Origin: Eggerthella lenta DSM 2243
GTDB lineage: Bacteria > Actinomycetota > Coriobacteriia > Coriobacteriales > Eggerthellaceae
Length of the DNA stretch: 64,000 nucleotides
Reading direction: 5' to 3'
NCBI RefSeq assembly: GCF_000024265.1
Contig: NC_013204.1
Span: 1,104,180-1,168,179 of the forward strand
In this document: positions 34,205 through 41,527 of the stretch, piece after piece
How positions within the stretch are numbered: the first letter of the stretch is position 1
How the letters are laid out: each line of letters opens with the position of its first letter
Translations under genes and position numbers: made by a program
The notes under the pieces: model-generated
What the model was told of the DNA's origin: nothing
Seen by the model: only the letters and a program-made list of their open reading frames with translations
The model's database searches: none

Positions 34205-35482
34205 TTACCGTTCTCCTCGATCTACCCGGCGTTGCTCTCGTTGGCGTCGTTGCGCCGTTTCCTGTTCCTTGTTTCGACCGTTTGACGCATGGGCGTTGGC
34301 TCGACGCCTGTCATCGCCGGGGTGCGAGCGTGGCTCGCCCTTCTCGGACAGCAACCCGTATGAGGCGAGTATCTGGGCTGCCTCGCGGATTTCCGTCGCG
34401 GCTGCAATGGCGCGAGGGTCGCTGAAGGCTCGTTCCGCCTTGGCCTCCATGGCGCGTGCCCTTGTTGTCGCGTCCGCACGGTTCGCTATCCCGTACTTAG
34501 AGCACGTCTCCAGGGCGCTTGCAATGTCTTGCAGGTCGCTCAGGCTCTCAAGCGCGATCGCGTTCCTTGCGGCTTTCAGTACCTCGCGGTTGCTCATGCC
34601 TTCGAGGCTCGTTCCGCCGAAGCTCCTCCCGACGGCTTGCTTGGTGTAGGTGTACCCGAGTTTGCCCCCGGAAACCTTGCATTTCAGCGCTTCCCTCATG
34701 CTGTAGACCCAGTCGTCCCGTCCGCCGCGTGTCGATGCTGGCGAGACCTCGATGCCCAGCAATCCGAGCACCTGCCTGAACTCGGCATCGCTTCTTGAGA
34801 GCTTCTTCGCTATGCCCACGCGGCACCTGATGTCCGATACCCATGAGTAACCGCCTTCTGCGACTATCTCGTGCTCGGCGCGGCTCATATGGACGTCTTG
34901 CCGTTTGGAAGGCCCCTTGCGCCCATGCTCTTTCTCTGCAAGCCTTTCGACGCCGCTCTTAGCCTTCGACTCGTTGGAAAGGCCGCGCAGCCCGCGCGCC
35001 CGGGCCATGTCTTGCAAGGCGCGGTTGAGTTCCAGCGGGTTTTTCGTCTGCATCCTGTTGCCAGTCTTGAGGTTGGTGTTGTTCACAACCACGTGCGCAT
35101 GTGGGATCCCGTTTGCGTTGTCGTCGTGGTAGACGATGGCTATCTGGTGGTCGCCGAAGAAGCGAAGCGCCCAGTCGCTCGCCAACCCACGAAGCGCCTC
35201 GATGTCGATGTCATCCTCCGGGTCGGGCGAGATGACGAAGTGCTTGTAGGTCCGGGCCTTCCTGCCTTTGTAGGGCGCGTCGTTGCCGAACGATGCGCGC
35301 GTCCTGTTCATCTCGCGGTCCCATTCGACGGCTTCCTTGCCGGCTTCGTCGTAGCCTGCCATCTCGCGCTCGTCCCATGACAGGTTGAAGAAGTCGCGGG
35401 CTATGGCGCGCCCGTTCTTCTCAAGGTACCTTCGGACGTTGCGGCAGCCCGTGTGCCCGGATATCGGCTTCAGTATCGGCAT
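34205..35482 (-). CDS. Relaxase (MOBP-like mobilization nuclease)
   Basis: This 425-residue protein starts MPILKPISGHTGCRNVRRYL. The HUH metal motif is NGIPHAHVVVNNTN near residue 130, with a candidate third His in YHDDNANG a few residues upstream. The N-terminal Tyr (YLEKNGRAIARDF) is a possible nucleophile. The C-terminal half is helical and basic. Relaxases of this type nick oriT and pilot the strand through a coupling protein. The start overlaps the end of the MobC-like gene by 13 bp. There is no channel gene in this island, so it would use a helper such as the neighbouring ICE. Confidence 0.88.
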   Translation of the reverse strand: MPILKPISGHTGCRNVRRYLEKNGRAIARDFFNLSWDEREMAGYDEAGKEAVEWDREMNRTRASFGNDAPYKGRKARTYKHFVISPDPEDDIDIEALRGLASDWALRFFGDHQIAIVYHDDNANGIPHAHVVVNNTNLKTGNRMQTKNPLELNRALQDMARARGLRGLSNESKAKSGVERLAEKEHGRKGPSKRQDVHMSRAEHEIVAEGGYSWVSDIRCRVGIAKKLSRSDAEFRQVLGLLGIEVSPASTRGGRDDWVYSMREALKCKVSGGKLGYTYTKQAVGRSFGGTSLEGMSNREVLKAARNAIALESLSDLQDIASALETCSKYGIANRADATTRARAMEAKAERAFSDPRAIAAATEIREAAQILASYGLLSEKGEPRSHPGDDRRRANAHASNGRNKEQETAQRRQREQRRVDRGER

Positions 35483-35895
35483 GGGCCGCCGCCTACTACG
35501 ATGGAGCCTTCCAAGTCGTCGAGCCGCCCCTCAAGCCTGCGCCGACCTTCTTCGACCGCATCGAGCTTTTCGTTCGCGATGCCGATCTGCTGGACGAAGT
35601 AATCCCGCCCGGGGGCTTTCTTGCGCGCTGCGTACGCTATCGCGTTGAGGGCGTGGACGCCCTGGTTGTAATGGCGGCCCCAGCGGACGAGCTCGTAGCG
35701 CAGGGCGCCGAGGGTCTTCGCGTCGACGACGAGAACGTTTGCGCCTTTCGGGTCTTGGCATGCCGATACGGGGATGCGGATGAGGTAGCGCATGTAGGTC
35801 GACGGGGCGACGTCGAGAGCTGCGGCGTTCTCGTGCAGCGATCCGTAGTCCCGATCGTCGAGCCTACAGGTGACCATGTGGGTTTTCTTGGCCAT
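35470..35895 (-). CDS. MobC-like relaxosome accessory protein
   Basis: The ATG at 35895 follows AAAGGAGAATCCC and is preferred over the upstream ATG at 35925. The 141-residue protein has a ribbon-helix-helix-like N-terminus (HMVTCRLDDRDYGSLHENAA), then YMRYLIRIPV and the conserved MobC-type WGRHYNQGVHALNAIAY. The C-terminal half is a coiled coil (KLDAVEEGRRRLEGRLDDLE). MobC proteins bind near nic and help melt the DNA for the relaxase, encoded directly downstream with a 13-bp overlap. Confidence 0.82.
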   Translation of the reverse strand: MAKKTHMVTCRLDDRDYGSLHENAAALDVAPSTYMRYLIRIPVSACQDPKGANVLVVDAKTLGALRYELVRWGRHYNQGVHALNAIAYAARKKAPGRDYFVQQIGIANEKLDAVEEGRRRLEGRLDDLEGSIVVGGGPCRY

Positions 35896-36154
35896 GGGAT
35901 TCTCCTTTGCGGTCGGCGCAGCCAAACGTGGAAGGTGCTGCGTGGTTCGTTTCTTGAGCGAGCTATTGCTCGCCGGGGAGCGGGGGCAGCCCCCGCATGC
36001 TTCCTTCCTGCGGTGGTGTCGCCGCTGGGAAGAAGCGGTTCCGAGCCATTGCCCGGCACGGCGCCAAGGCGCCTTCGGGCGTTGCGCATCGGCTCGGACA
36101 AGTGCTATTCCGGCATGCGTTGGAAAACGTATTACGGAATAGGCTACTTGCTAC
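35896..36154. other. Candidate oriT region with several hairpins
   Basis: The 259 bp between parB and the mobC-like gene have no gene. They hold GCGGGGGCAGCCCCCGC, a CTTCC...GGAAG stem enclosing GCGG/CCGC, GGCGCCAAGGCGCC, and the A+T-richer strip near 36,120-36,154 (GGAATAGGCTACTTGCTACT). A non-coding, stem-rich strip just upstream of mobC-relaxase is the usual oriT location. The nick site is not identified. Confidence 0.4.
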
Positions 36155-37078
36155 TTAAGGTGCTGAAGACCCTTCCGATGCGTCCATCACTTCTCGAAGG
36201 GCGGCTTGCATCGCCTCGATGCATTCCAGGTCGTGCGGCGCGGGCATTCCCTTGAGGTCCTTCGCGTACTTTTCGACGAGTTTCCTTGCCTTGGCCAGTG
36301 AGTCGTCGGGACGCGATTCCGAAGGGCGAATTGAGAGCAGGGATTGGGTGATATCGCGCTTCGACATGCCGTCGACGTCCATCTCCCTGAAAGCCTTCTC
36401 CTGCGCTGGCTTGGGCATGGCGGCGAGCGCCTTCACTGCCGCCGCCGAGACCTTGCCGGCGTTTGCCATAGGTTTCCAAGAGTCCGACACTGATTTTTCG
36501 ATCGTCTTCGCCAGGGCCTCGTCGCGCTTGATGGTCTTTCCCGATACCTTGCGCCCCGTCTGTTTCTCGATGATGGAGGCCTTGATGTCCTCGGTGCGCA
36601 CGCCTGAAAGCGCTGGGTCTGAGTCGCGCATGTTCTGAACTTGCGCGCCGAGGGCCCTCGTCGCAGCGGCGCGCTCTGCCACCGTGAGCTCGCGTACGAA
36701 GTAGTTGGCTGCATGAAGCATGGACACCGCCTGCTCGTCGGTTATGCCTTCGACGATGCGGCAGCCCATCTTCCGATAGGCGGGGTCTTTCTGCGCCAGC
36801 AGCCTGAACGCCGCGCGGCGCCTGTGGCCCGATATGAGCTGCCAGAGCCCGTCCGGCAGCTTGCGCACGAGCGGCAGGTCGGTGAGCCCGTCTTTCTCGA
36901 TGGATGCGGCCAGCGCCTCGATCGAGGCCTCGTCCATCGAGTAGACGGCGTTTTCGGGGTTGTCCTCGATGGCGTTGATGTCGAGCTCTGCCACTGGGTA
37001 TTTGCTGCGGGTCTTCGCGCCCGCGTCGAGCAGACCGCTGATGGAGAACCCTGCGGCCACGTCACTAGCCGAGCTCAT
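36155..37078 (-). CDS. parB: ParB-type partition protein
   Basis: The ATG at 37078 lies inside the end of parA with GGAGGAGGT upstream, so the two are coupled. The 307-residue protein has the ParB/Srx core with IEALAASIEKDGLTDLPLV and the signature SGHRRRAAFRLLAQ near 90. A central HTH region follows (FVRELTVAERAAATRAL). ParB CTPases bind parS and load ParA. Here it may stabilise an excised or replicating form of the mobilizable island, or regulate its genes. Length is typical. Confidence 0.9.
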   Translation of the reverse strand: MSSASDVAAGFSISGLLDAGAKTRSKYPVAELDINAIEDNPENAVYSMDEASIEALAASIEKDGLTDLPLVRKLPDGLWQLISGHRRRAAFRLLAQKDPAYRKMGCRIVEGITDEQAVSMLHAANYFVRELTVAERAAATRALGAQVQNMRDSDPALSGVRTEDIKASIIEKQTGRKVSGKTIKRDEALAKTIEKSVSDSWKPMANAGKVSAAAVKALAAMPKPAQEKAFREMDVDGMSKRDITQSLLSIRPSESRPDDSLAKARKLVEKYAKDLKGMPAPHDLECIEAMQAALREVMDASEGSSAP

Positions 37079-37832
37079 CGGAGACCTCCTCCGCGAGTGC
37101 GGCATAGTCCTTTGCGGCGCGGTTCTTCGGGTCGAATTCCACGACCGGCTGCCATTGCCAGCTGCCCTCCATCACCTTCGAGGAAGAGTGGATCACGGTT
37201 CGGAGTTGGTCGTTCGGGAAGAAACGGTCGAGAACCTCCGCACCCGTTGCCTCGCTGCGCGTCGCGCGGCCGGGAACGCAGGTCCTCAGAATCTTGAAGC
37301 GAGGCGTCGGCATGCGCAGGGCGTCGGCGATGGCGCGCGTGGCGTTCACCGTGAGCGCGGTTCCGCGCATCACGGAGCTGTCGAGCTTCACGGGCACGAT
37401 CACCAGCCCGCCGTCCGCTGCGGCGAGGTACGCGTTGAAGGCAAGGCGCTTCATGACGGGCGAGCAGTCGACAATCGCTATGTCATAATCGTCCGAAGCG
37501 TCGTCGAGCGCGAATTTGAGCCGCTGCTCCCGAAGCATCAGCTCGTTCTGGTCGATAAGGTCGATGAGCGACGGCACCATGCTCAGGTTCGGAATCTTGG
37601 TTTCATGGGTCACCTTCTCTACGGGGGCATTCCCGTAGAGAAGCGATATGGAGTTGAGTCCGGTGGACTCGGCTTCGCCGTAGAGCCCGAAGTAATCGGT
37701 CGCCGACGCTTGGGGGTCGAGGTCTATCAGCAGAACCCTCTTGCCGTTCTTGGCGAACAGCGTAGCCAGGTTGACGGCCGTGGTCGTCTTACCGACGCCC
37801 CCTTTGTAGTTCGAGATGGCGATGGTGTTCAT
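37065..37832 (-). CDS. parA: ParA-type partition ATPase
   Basis: The start is MNTIAISNYKGGVGKTTTAV at 37832 after AAAGGAGGAAGCG. The 255-residue protein has a deviant Walker A (KGGVGKTT), a second block LLIDLDPQASATDYFGL, and IAIVDCSPVM as the third motif. It lacks an N-terminal HTH, so it is the small type Ib-like ParA without its own repressor domain. It is encoded first in the par-mob operon behind a palindromic operator shared with the xis/regulator region, so its transcription is likely set by the XRE protein at 40626-41051. Confidence 0.92.
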   Translation of the reverse strand: MNTIAISNYKGGVGKTTTAVNLATLFAKNGKRVLLIDLDPQASATDYFGLYGEAESTGLNSISLLYGNAPVEKVTHETKIPNLSMVPSLIDLIDQNELMLREQRLKFALDDASDDYDIAIVDCSPVMKRLAFNAYLAAADGGLVIVPVKLDSSVMRGTALTVNATRAIADALRMPTPRFKILRTCVPGRATRSEATGAEVLDRFFPNDQLRTVIHSSSKVMEGSWQWQPVVEFDPKNRAAKDYAALAEEVSDELG

Positions 37833-37910
37833 CGCTTCCTCCTTTGCATTCGCGCTCCGACTGCGCAAGATGTGGAAGAGGCGCAGCCGGGGGCTTCGTA
37901 ATACGTTTTC

Positions 37911-37949
37911 ATTGTATCAAACACCGTTCGATATTGAACGGTGTTTGAT
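37911..37949 (-). promoter_or_regulatory. parA promoter with perfect palindromic operator
   Basis: The minus-strand -10 TACAAT (37916-37911) abuts a palindrome at 37916-37949 with 14-bp perfect arms (ATCAAACACCGTTC) around GATATT. The -35 lies inside the dyad. The inner half matches sites at 40486-40560 near the xis promoter, sharing GTTCAATATCGAACGGTG. Confidence 0.75.
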
Positions 37950-37970
37950 TGCGGCGGTGCTCCGAAGAAA

Positions 37971-38139
37971 CGGAAAAGCGCCTTCGGACCGCTTTTCCGC
38001 GGCAGGTGCAGGATGCCTTCGCATCCTGCCGCAGGGGTTTGGGGACGAGGAGTCCCCATGCTCGACTATTTCGTGCGGGTGCCTTCCTAATCGGAAGCCT
38101 TTGCCGCAGGCAAGCCCGCCGGGGTCGCCCCCGGCGGGC
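37971..38139. repeat. Run of perfect hairpins upstream of parA
   Basis: Three further perfect stems follow the parA operator: CGGAAAAGCG/CGCTTTTCCG (37971-37999), GCAGGATGC/GCATCCTGC (38008-38029), and GCCCGCCGGGG/CCCCGGCGGGC with a four-base loop (38114-38139). No gene is present between 37,833 and 38,169. The last hairpin may terminate the yraN-like transcript; the set could also belong to an origin or parS. Confidence 0.6.
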
Positions 38140-38169
38140 CGCTGCTGGCCCGAAGCGGCCCGGAGGTCG

Positions 38170-38538
38170 TTAGGCCGGATCGGCTGACAGTGCGTTGATG
38201 TGGTGGCGGAGCATCGCGCGGCTTTCGCCGATGATCACCATCGAGATGATGTCGAAGCGGACGGACACGTCGGTTTCCTCGTAGCCGGCCATGTAGGCGA
38301 TCGCGGTGCGCTCGAACTTGGCGCGCTTCGCTTCGGTGCCCGCCTCCGCCGGGAAGCCGGCCTCGGTGTTCGTCTTGGCGTTCACCTCGACGAATACGAC
38401 GTCCGCATCGTCGCGGGCGATGATGTCGGCGCCGCCCGCCGTGCATTCCCAGCTGGTTTCGAGGATTTCGTAGCCCCTCGACTCCAGGAACCGCTCGGAT
38501 GCCTTGATCGCCTTGGGCTTGAGTTCTTCTGCGTTCAT
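38170..38538 (-). CDS. YraN/UPF0102-like protein with altered nuclease motif
   Basis: The ATG at 38538 follows GGAGGTCAGCC. The 122-residue product has the YraN pattern: AIKASERFLESRGYEILETS, then GGADIIARDDADVVFVEVNA. In the family the last motif is usually E-V-K within a PD-(D/E)XK site; here it is E-V-N, so the catalytic Lys is missing unless the nearby Lys (NAKT) substitutes. YraN proteins are Holliday-junction resolvase-like and usually chromosomal; a copy on a mobile island is uncommon. Function may be DNA binding only. Confidence 0.75.
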   Translation of the reverse strand: MNAEELKPKAIKASERFLESRGYEILETSWECTAGGADIIARDDADVVFVEVNAKTNTEAGFPAEAGTEAKRAKFERTAIAYMAGYEETDVSVRFDIISMVIIGESRAMLRHHINALSADPA

Positions 38539-38843
38539 GGCTGACCTCCATCGAATCTTGGCTGGACCCTTTGTCCTGCCTTGCGATTCGAAGGCCGCGC
38601 CGCGGGGCGCGCGCCGCAAGGGAGGAAAGCCGAAGGCGTCTTGCCCCAACCCTTTCCGCCGCAAGTTTCCCTAATTCTTTTTCAGTCCTGCCCTCTGAAT
38701 ATCCTGCAAAAGAATTCGGGAAAGTTTCGGCGCCCTTGCGGCGCGGGCCCCGTTGCGCGAACGTGGCGAATCCAAGGAAGGCGAAGGGCCTTTGCCGGTT
38801 CGGGGCAACCGCTGCTCGCAGAAAAACGCCGCAAGGGTCTCGG
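38539..38843. repeat. Non-coding stretch with repeated GCCGCAAG octamers
   Basis: There is no gene in these 305 bp. GCCGCAAG occurs at 38613-38620, 38658-38665 and 38827-38834, and inverted at 38735-38742, with GC-rich flanks and an A+T-rich middle (TTTCCCTAATTCTTTTTCAG). The layout of repeated octamers beside an A+T-rich patch is compatible with an origin or accessory protein binding region. Confidence 0.45.
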
Positions 38844-39206
38844 TCAGCCGCGTCCCGTCTGCTCGATCAGGGCATCCTCCTCGTCAAGCGGACTCTCGAC
38901 GTCGGCGATCCCGAGGAAAAGGTCGCACAGCAGCTCGACCCTCGCTTCGAGCTCCTCGCCGAGATCTCCCGTGTTGCGCAGGCGGCTCAGCTCGCCGACG
39001 ACGGCGCGCATCTCGTCGCGAAGCATCTTGAACGTGCGGACGTCCGGGACGATGGTGAACTCCTTGTCCTCGATCTTTGCCATGATGTACTCCTGCTGCG
39101 TGACCCCGGCCGCCCTCGCGAGAAGCTCGATGCGGTGTCTCTCCTCGGGCGAGCAGCGGAACGCCTTCGAGATGGTTCGCTTGCGGTGGCTGTTCGGACA
39201 GGGCAT
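38844..39206 (-). CDS. RHH/MobC-like small DNA-binding protein
   Basis: The ATG at 39206 shares its A with the integrase TGA, so it is coupled. The 120-residue protein has an N-terminal ribbon-helix-helix-like part (ISKAFRCSPEERHRIELLAR, AAGVTQQEYIMAKI), as in mobilization accessory proteins, and a helical C-terminus with LSRLRNTGDLGEELEARVEL. It is encoded at the end of the xis-int operon. It might help the integrase or the relaxosome; a precise role is not shown. Confidence 0.65.
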   Translation of the reverse strand: MPCPNSHRKRTISKAFRCSPEERHRIELLARAAGVTQQEYIMAKIEDKEFTIVPDVRTFKMLRDEMRAVVGELSRLRNTGDLGEELEARVELLCDLFLGIADVESPLDEEDALIEQTGRG

Positions 39207-40279
39207 CAGAATCCACCCCGTTCTTCTTCGAGCTCGTTGGCCATGTCGTCTTGCACATTCGGGAACAGGTGGGCGTAGCGGAAGGTGATGTCGGTCGCCT
39301 CGTGCCCCATGCGGTCTGCGATGGCGAGGGCGGTGAAGCCCATGTTGATGAGCAGGCTCACGTGGCTGTGCCTCAAATCGTGCACGCGTATCTTTTTCAC
39401 GCCGCTCGCCGCGCATCCTCGCTGCATCGCGTGCGATATGTAGTGCTTCGACACGGGGAACAGGCGATCGCCTTCGCCAATCTCCGGGTGGTGGTTCGCG
39501 TAATCGCGCACCTCGTCGGCCAGGAAGCGCGACATCTTCACGGTTCGCACCGATTTGGGCGTCTTCGGGTCGGTTATCACGTCGCGGCCGCCCAATCTCT
39601 GGTAGGACTTGTCGATGCGCATGGTCGATTTCTTCCAATCGAACGAGTCCGGCGTGAGGGCCAGGAGCTCTCCCTCGCGGACGCCGGTCCAGTACAGCAC
39701 CTCGAAGATCACGAACGCGCGGGGATCGTCCATCGTTGCGTCGGAGAACCTCAGATACTCGTCCTTGGTCCAGAAATTCATCGTGCGGGCTTCCTTGCCG
39801 CCCATCTTCACGGTTCTCATCGCGGGGTTGGGGCTCAGCCCGTAGTACCTCTCCGCGTGGTTCAGAATGGCGGTCAGCTGGTTGTTGAGCGTGCGCAGAT
39901 ACGTGGCGCTGTAGGGCTTTCCGTCGTTTGCGTCGGGCGCCATGAGGGCATTCTGCCAACGGACGATGTCAATGGTGCGTATCTCGTCCATCTTCTTGTT
40001 CGCGAAGAAGGGCAGCACCCTCGACTTGATCGCGTACTCCTTCTGCCGCCAGGTGTGCTCGCGCAGCCTGGGGCGAAGATCGGCTTCGTAAACCTTGAAG
40101 AACTCGCCGAACGTCATCTCCATGGTGCAGCCCGCGCTGGCGATGAACTCGTCCTCCCAAGCCTGCGCCTCTTCCGCCGTCGCGAACCCGCGCTTGCATT
40201 TGTGCACTTCGTTGCCAAACTTGTCCTTGCACCTGAATTGCGCGAGCCAGGTGCCGTTCTTGGCAAGCTTTACGCTCAT
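39206..40279 (-). CDS. Tyrosine integrase of the mobilizable island
   Basis: The start is MSVKLAKNGTWLAQFRCKDK at 40279, overlapping the xis stop by four bases (ATGA). The 357-residue protein has an AP2-like arm-binding N-terminus, a SAM-like core-binding domain (about 55-165) and a catalytic domain with Arg in LYWTGVREGELLAL, Lys in TPKTPKSVRTV, HxxR in VHDLRHSHVSLL, His in RMGHEATD and Tyr in TFRYAHLF. All residues are present. It belongs to the Tn916 Int-like group by layout. It is the likely enzyme for insertion at the guaA 3' end, 1.2 kb away. Confidence 0.93.
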   Translation of the reverse strand: MSVKLAKNGTWLAQFRCKDKFGNEVHKCKRGFATAEEAQAWEDEFIASAGCTMEMTFGEFFKVYEADLRPRLREHTWRQKEYAIKSRVLPFFANKKMDEIRTIDIVRWQNALMAPDANDGKPYSATYLRTLNNQLTAILNHAERYYGLSPNPAMRTVKMGGKEARTMNFWTKDEYLRFSDATMDDPRAFVIFEVLYWTGVREGELLALTPDSFDWKKSTMRIDKSYQRLGGRDVITDPKTPKSVRTVKMSRFLADEVRDYANHHPEIGEGDRLFPVSKHYISHAMQRGCAASGVKKIRVHDLRHSHVSLLINMGFTALAIADRMGHEATDITFRYAHLFPNVQDDMANELEEERGGF

Positions 40280-40473
40280 TTCCAACCTCCCTTCTGCTTG
40301 ATGTAGAGCTCGTCCAGAAGCTCGCAGCTCACGCGCCCCGGGATGGTTCTGCAGCCCTTTCTCTCCATCTCAAGGTTCAGCTCGTGGATAAGCTCGTAGG
40401 CCTTCGTCCTTCCGATGTGCAGCTTCTCTGCGACTTCACGGGCGCCGATGAGTCGTTTCGGGTTCTCGGACAT
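40276..40473 (-). CDS. Excisionase-like HTH protein
   Basis: This 65-residue protein has an HTH core, LIGAREVAEKLHIGRTKAYE, with the short wing GRVSCELLDELYIKQ, typical of small AlpA/Xis-type proteins that control the direction of recombination. It is the first gene of the xis-int-RHH operon. The promoter lies in the 40,474-40,560 operator cluster, divergent from the XRE regulator gene. Confidence 0.8.
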   Translation of the reverse strand: MSENPKRLIGAREVAEKLHIGRTKAYELIHELNLEMERKGCRTIPGRVSCELLDELYIKQKGGWK

Positions 40474-40485
40474 CTTTCCTCCTTA

Positions 40486-40573
40486 CAGTTCAATATCGAA
40501 CGGTGCTTAAGGCGAATCGTAACCGTTCAATATCGTGCGGTCAATATCAAACCGTTCAGAAACGTGCTATTAT
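40486..40573. promoter_or_regulatory. Divergent promoter with AATATC operator cluster
   Basis: Three sites are visible. Site A is GTTCAATATCGAACGGTG (40488-40505), site B is ACCGTTCAATATCGTGCGGT (40522-40541), and site C is a partial copy with core AATATC at 40543-40548. A plus-strand -10, TATTAT (40568-40573), serves the XRE gene; site C lies at its -35 position. Site A lies just before xis. The same motif forms the perfect palindrome at the parA promoter. Confidence 0.75.
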
Positions 40574-40625
40574 TTCCGCGTTATGTTCAATCGTCCGCCC
40601 GAAAAGGGCGCCTTCAGGAGGCTGC

Positions 40626-41051
40626 ATGGGAACTGGCGAACTCATTAGGAAGTACCGCAAGATGCGGGGTCTTACCCAAAGCGAGCTTGCGGAGAAGTGC
40701 AGTTTGACGGATTCAGCGATTAGGAACTACGAGCTCGGCAACAGGACGCCTGGGGAAGATCAGGTGAAAGGAATCGCATCGGCGCTTCACGTTGCGCCCG
40801 AATCGCTTTCCGACGTTCCCGTGGCCACGGCGCGCGAGGCCTTGGAGCTCATCTTCAGGATCGACGAGGAGTTCGGCTTCAAGCCGAAAGAGATCGGCGG
40901 CGAGCTCGTCCTGGCCATCGACCCGTCGTCGAAGAAGGCGCCCAAGCTCGCCCAGGCGCTCAAAGCTTGGCTCGCGCAGATTGATTCGGAAAAGTCCGGC
41001 GAAATCACCGCCGAGCAGCTCGCCGAATGGAAGGCGAAATTCGGAGCCTAG
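40626..41051 (+). CDS. XRE-family repressor of the mobilizable island
   Basis: The ATG at 40626 follows CAGGAGGCTGC. The 141-residue protein has a Cro/C1 HTH at about 5-60 (ELIRKYRKMRGLTQSELAEK, DSAIRNYELGNRTPGEDQV). The C-terminal 80 residues are an effector or dimerisation-like region (LELIFRIDEEFGFKPKEIGG). It is divergent from xis-int and, through a shared palindrome, probably also controls parA-parB-mob. Likely a repressor keeping the island quiescent. Confidence 0.85.
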   Translation: MGTGELIRKYRKMRGLTQSELAEKCSLTDSAIRNYELGNRTPGEDQVKGIASALHVAPESLSDVPVATAREALELIFRIDEEFGFKPKEIGGELVLAIDPSSKKAPKLAQALKAWLAQIDSEKSGEITAEQLAEWKAKFGA

Positions 41052-41527
41052 CAAGCCACTTTCGGAATGATTGCGAATCACTTTTATTGATAAAAGTCGC
41101 TATTTTCAGTTGTTGCAGGGGGGCATTTTAAGGCCGAAATCGGCTCGATTTTCGATTTGTCATCCCCTCAACTTGACCTGGTATTTTGTCCAGATACCAC
41201 GTAAAAATGTCCAGTGATTCGCGATTGATTCGAATCACCCCCAAAGAGCGCGACAATCGCCAAAACACTCGTCGCAGGTGGTTTGGCGTATTCTTGTTTT
41301 ATGCCATGCTGTTGCACGGTCGCCATGGGGTGCAACCAATCCCGAATCCACAGAATGACAACGAATCAAAATACCTGTTCAAAGGCATAAAAATACCCCG
41401 GAAACTTACGCTTCCGGGGTGGAATCATTCTCTTGTTTTGCAAGTGGCTTGATTCGCTATGACCCTCAATGGAACTTCATGAGCCATGATGAATCATTGC
41501 AGGTGGCTTTGCAAAATTAGCCTAGGG
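41051..41527. other. Island end / attachment region with short repeats next to guaA
   Basis: There is no gene in this 476-bp stretch. GCARGTGGYTTG-like repeats occur at 41274-41285, 41440-41451 and 41499-41510, plus an inverted copy at 41051-41062 (GCAAGCCACTTT). A perfect 10-bp inverted pair, GCGAATCACT (41073-41082) and AGTGATTCGC (41213-41222), is also present. Repeats of this kind next to an integrase are typical arm-type binding sites. The core att site should be at or near the guaA 3' end (41,528-41,550). Confidence 0.6.
41386..41420 (-). terminator. Rho-independent terminator for guaA
   Basis: ACCCCGGAA/TTCCGGGGT form a perfect nine-bp stem with an eight-base loop. On the minus strand it is followed by ATTTTTATG. 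It lies 108 bp beyond the guaA stop. If the island inserted at guaA, this terminator is supplied by the island. Confidence 0.8.

Noticed and set aside
41186-41452. 88-codon plus-strand frame beside guaA
   Set aside because: It crosses the terminator hairpin and the repeats, has no convincing ribosome site and no recognisable sequence.
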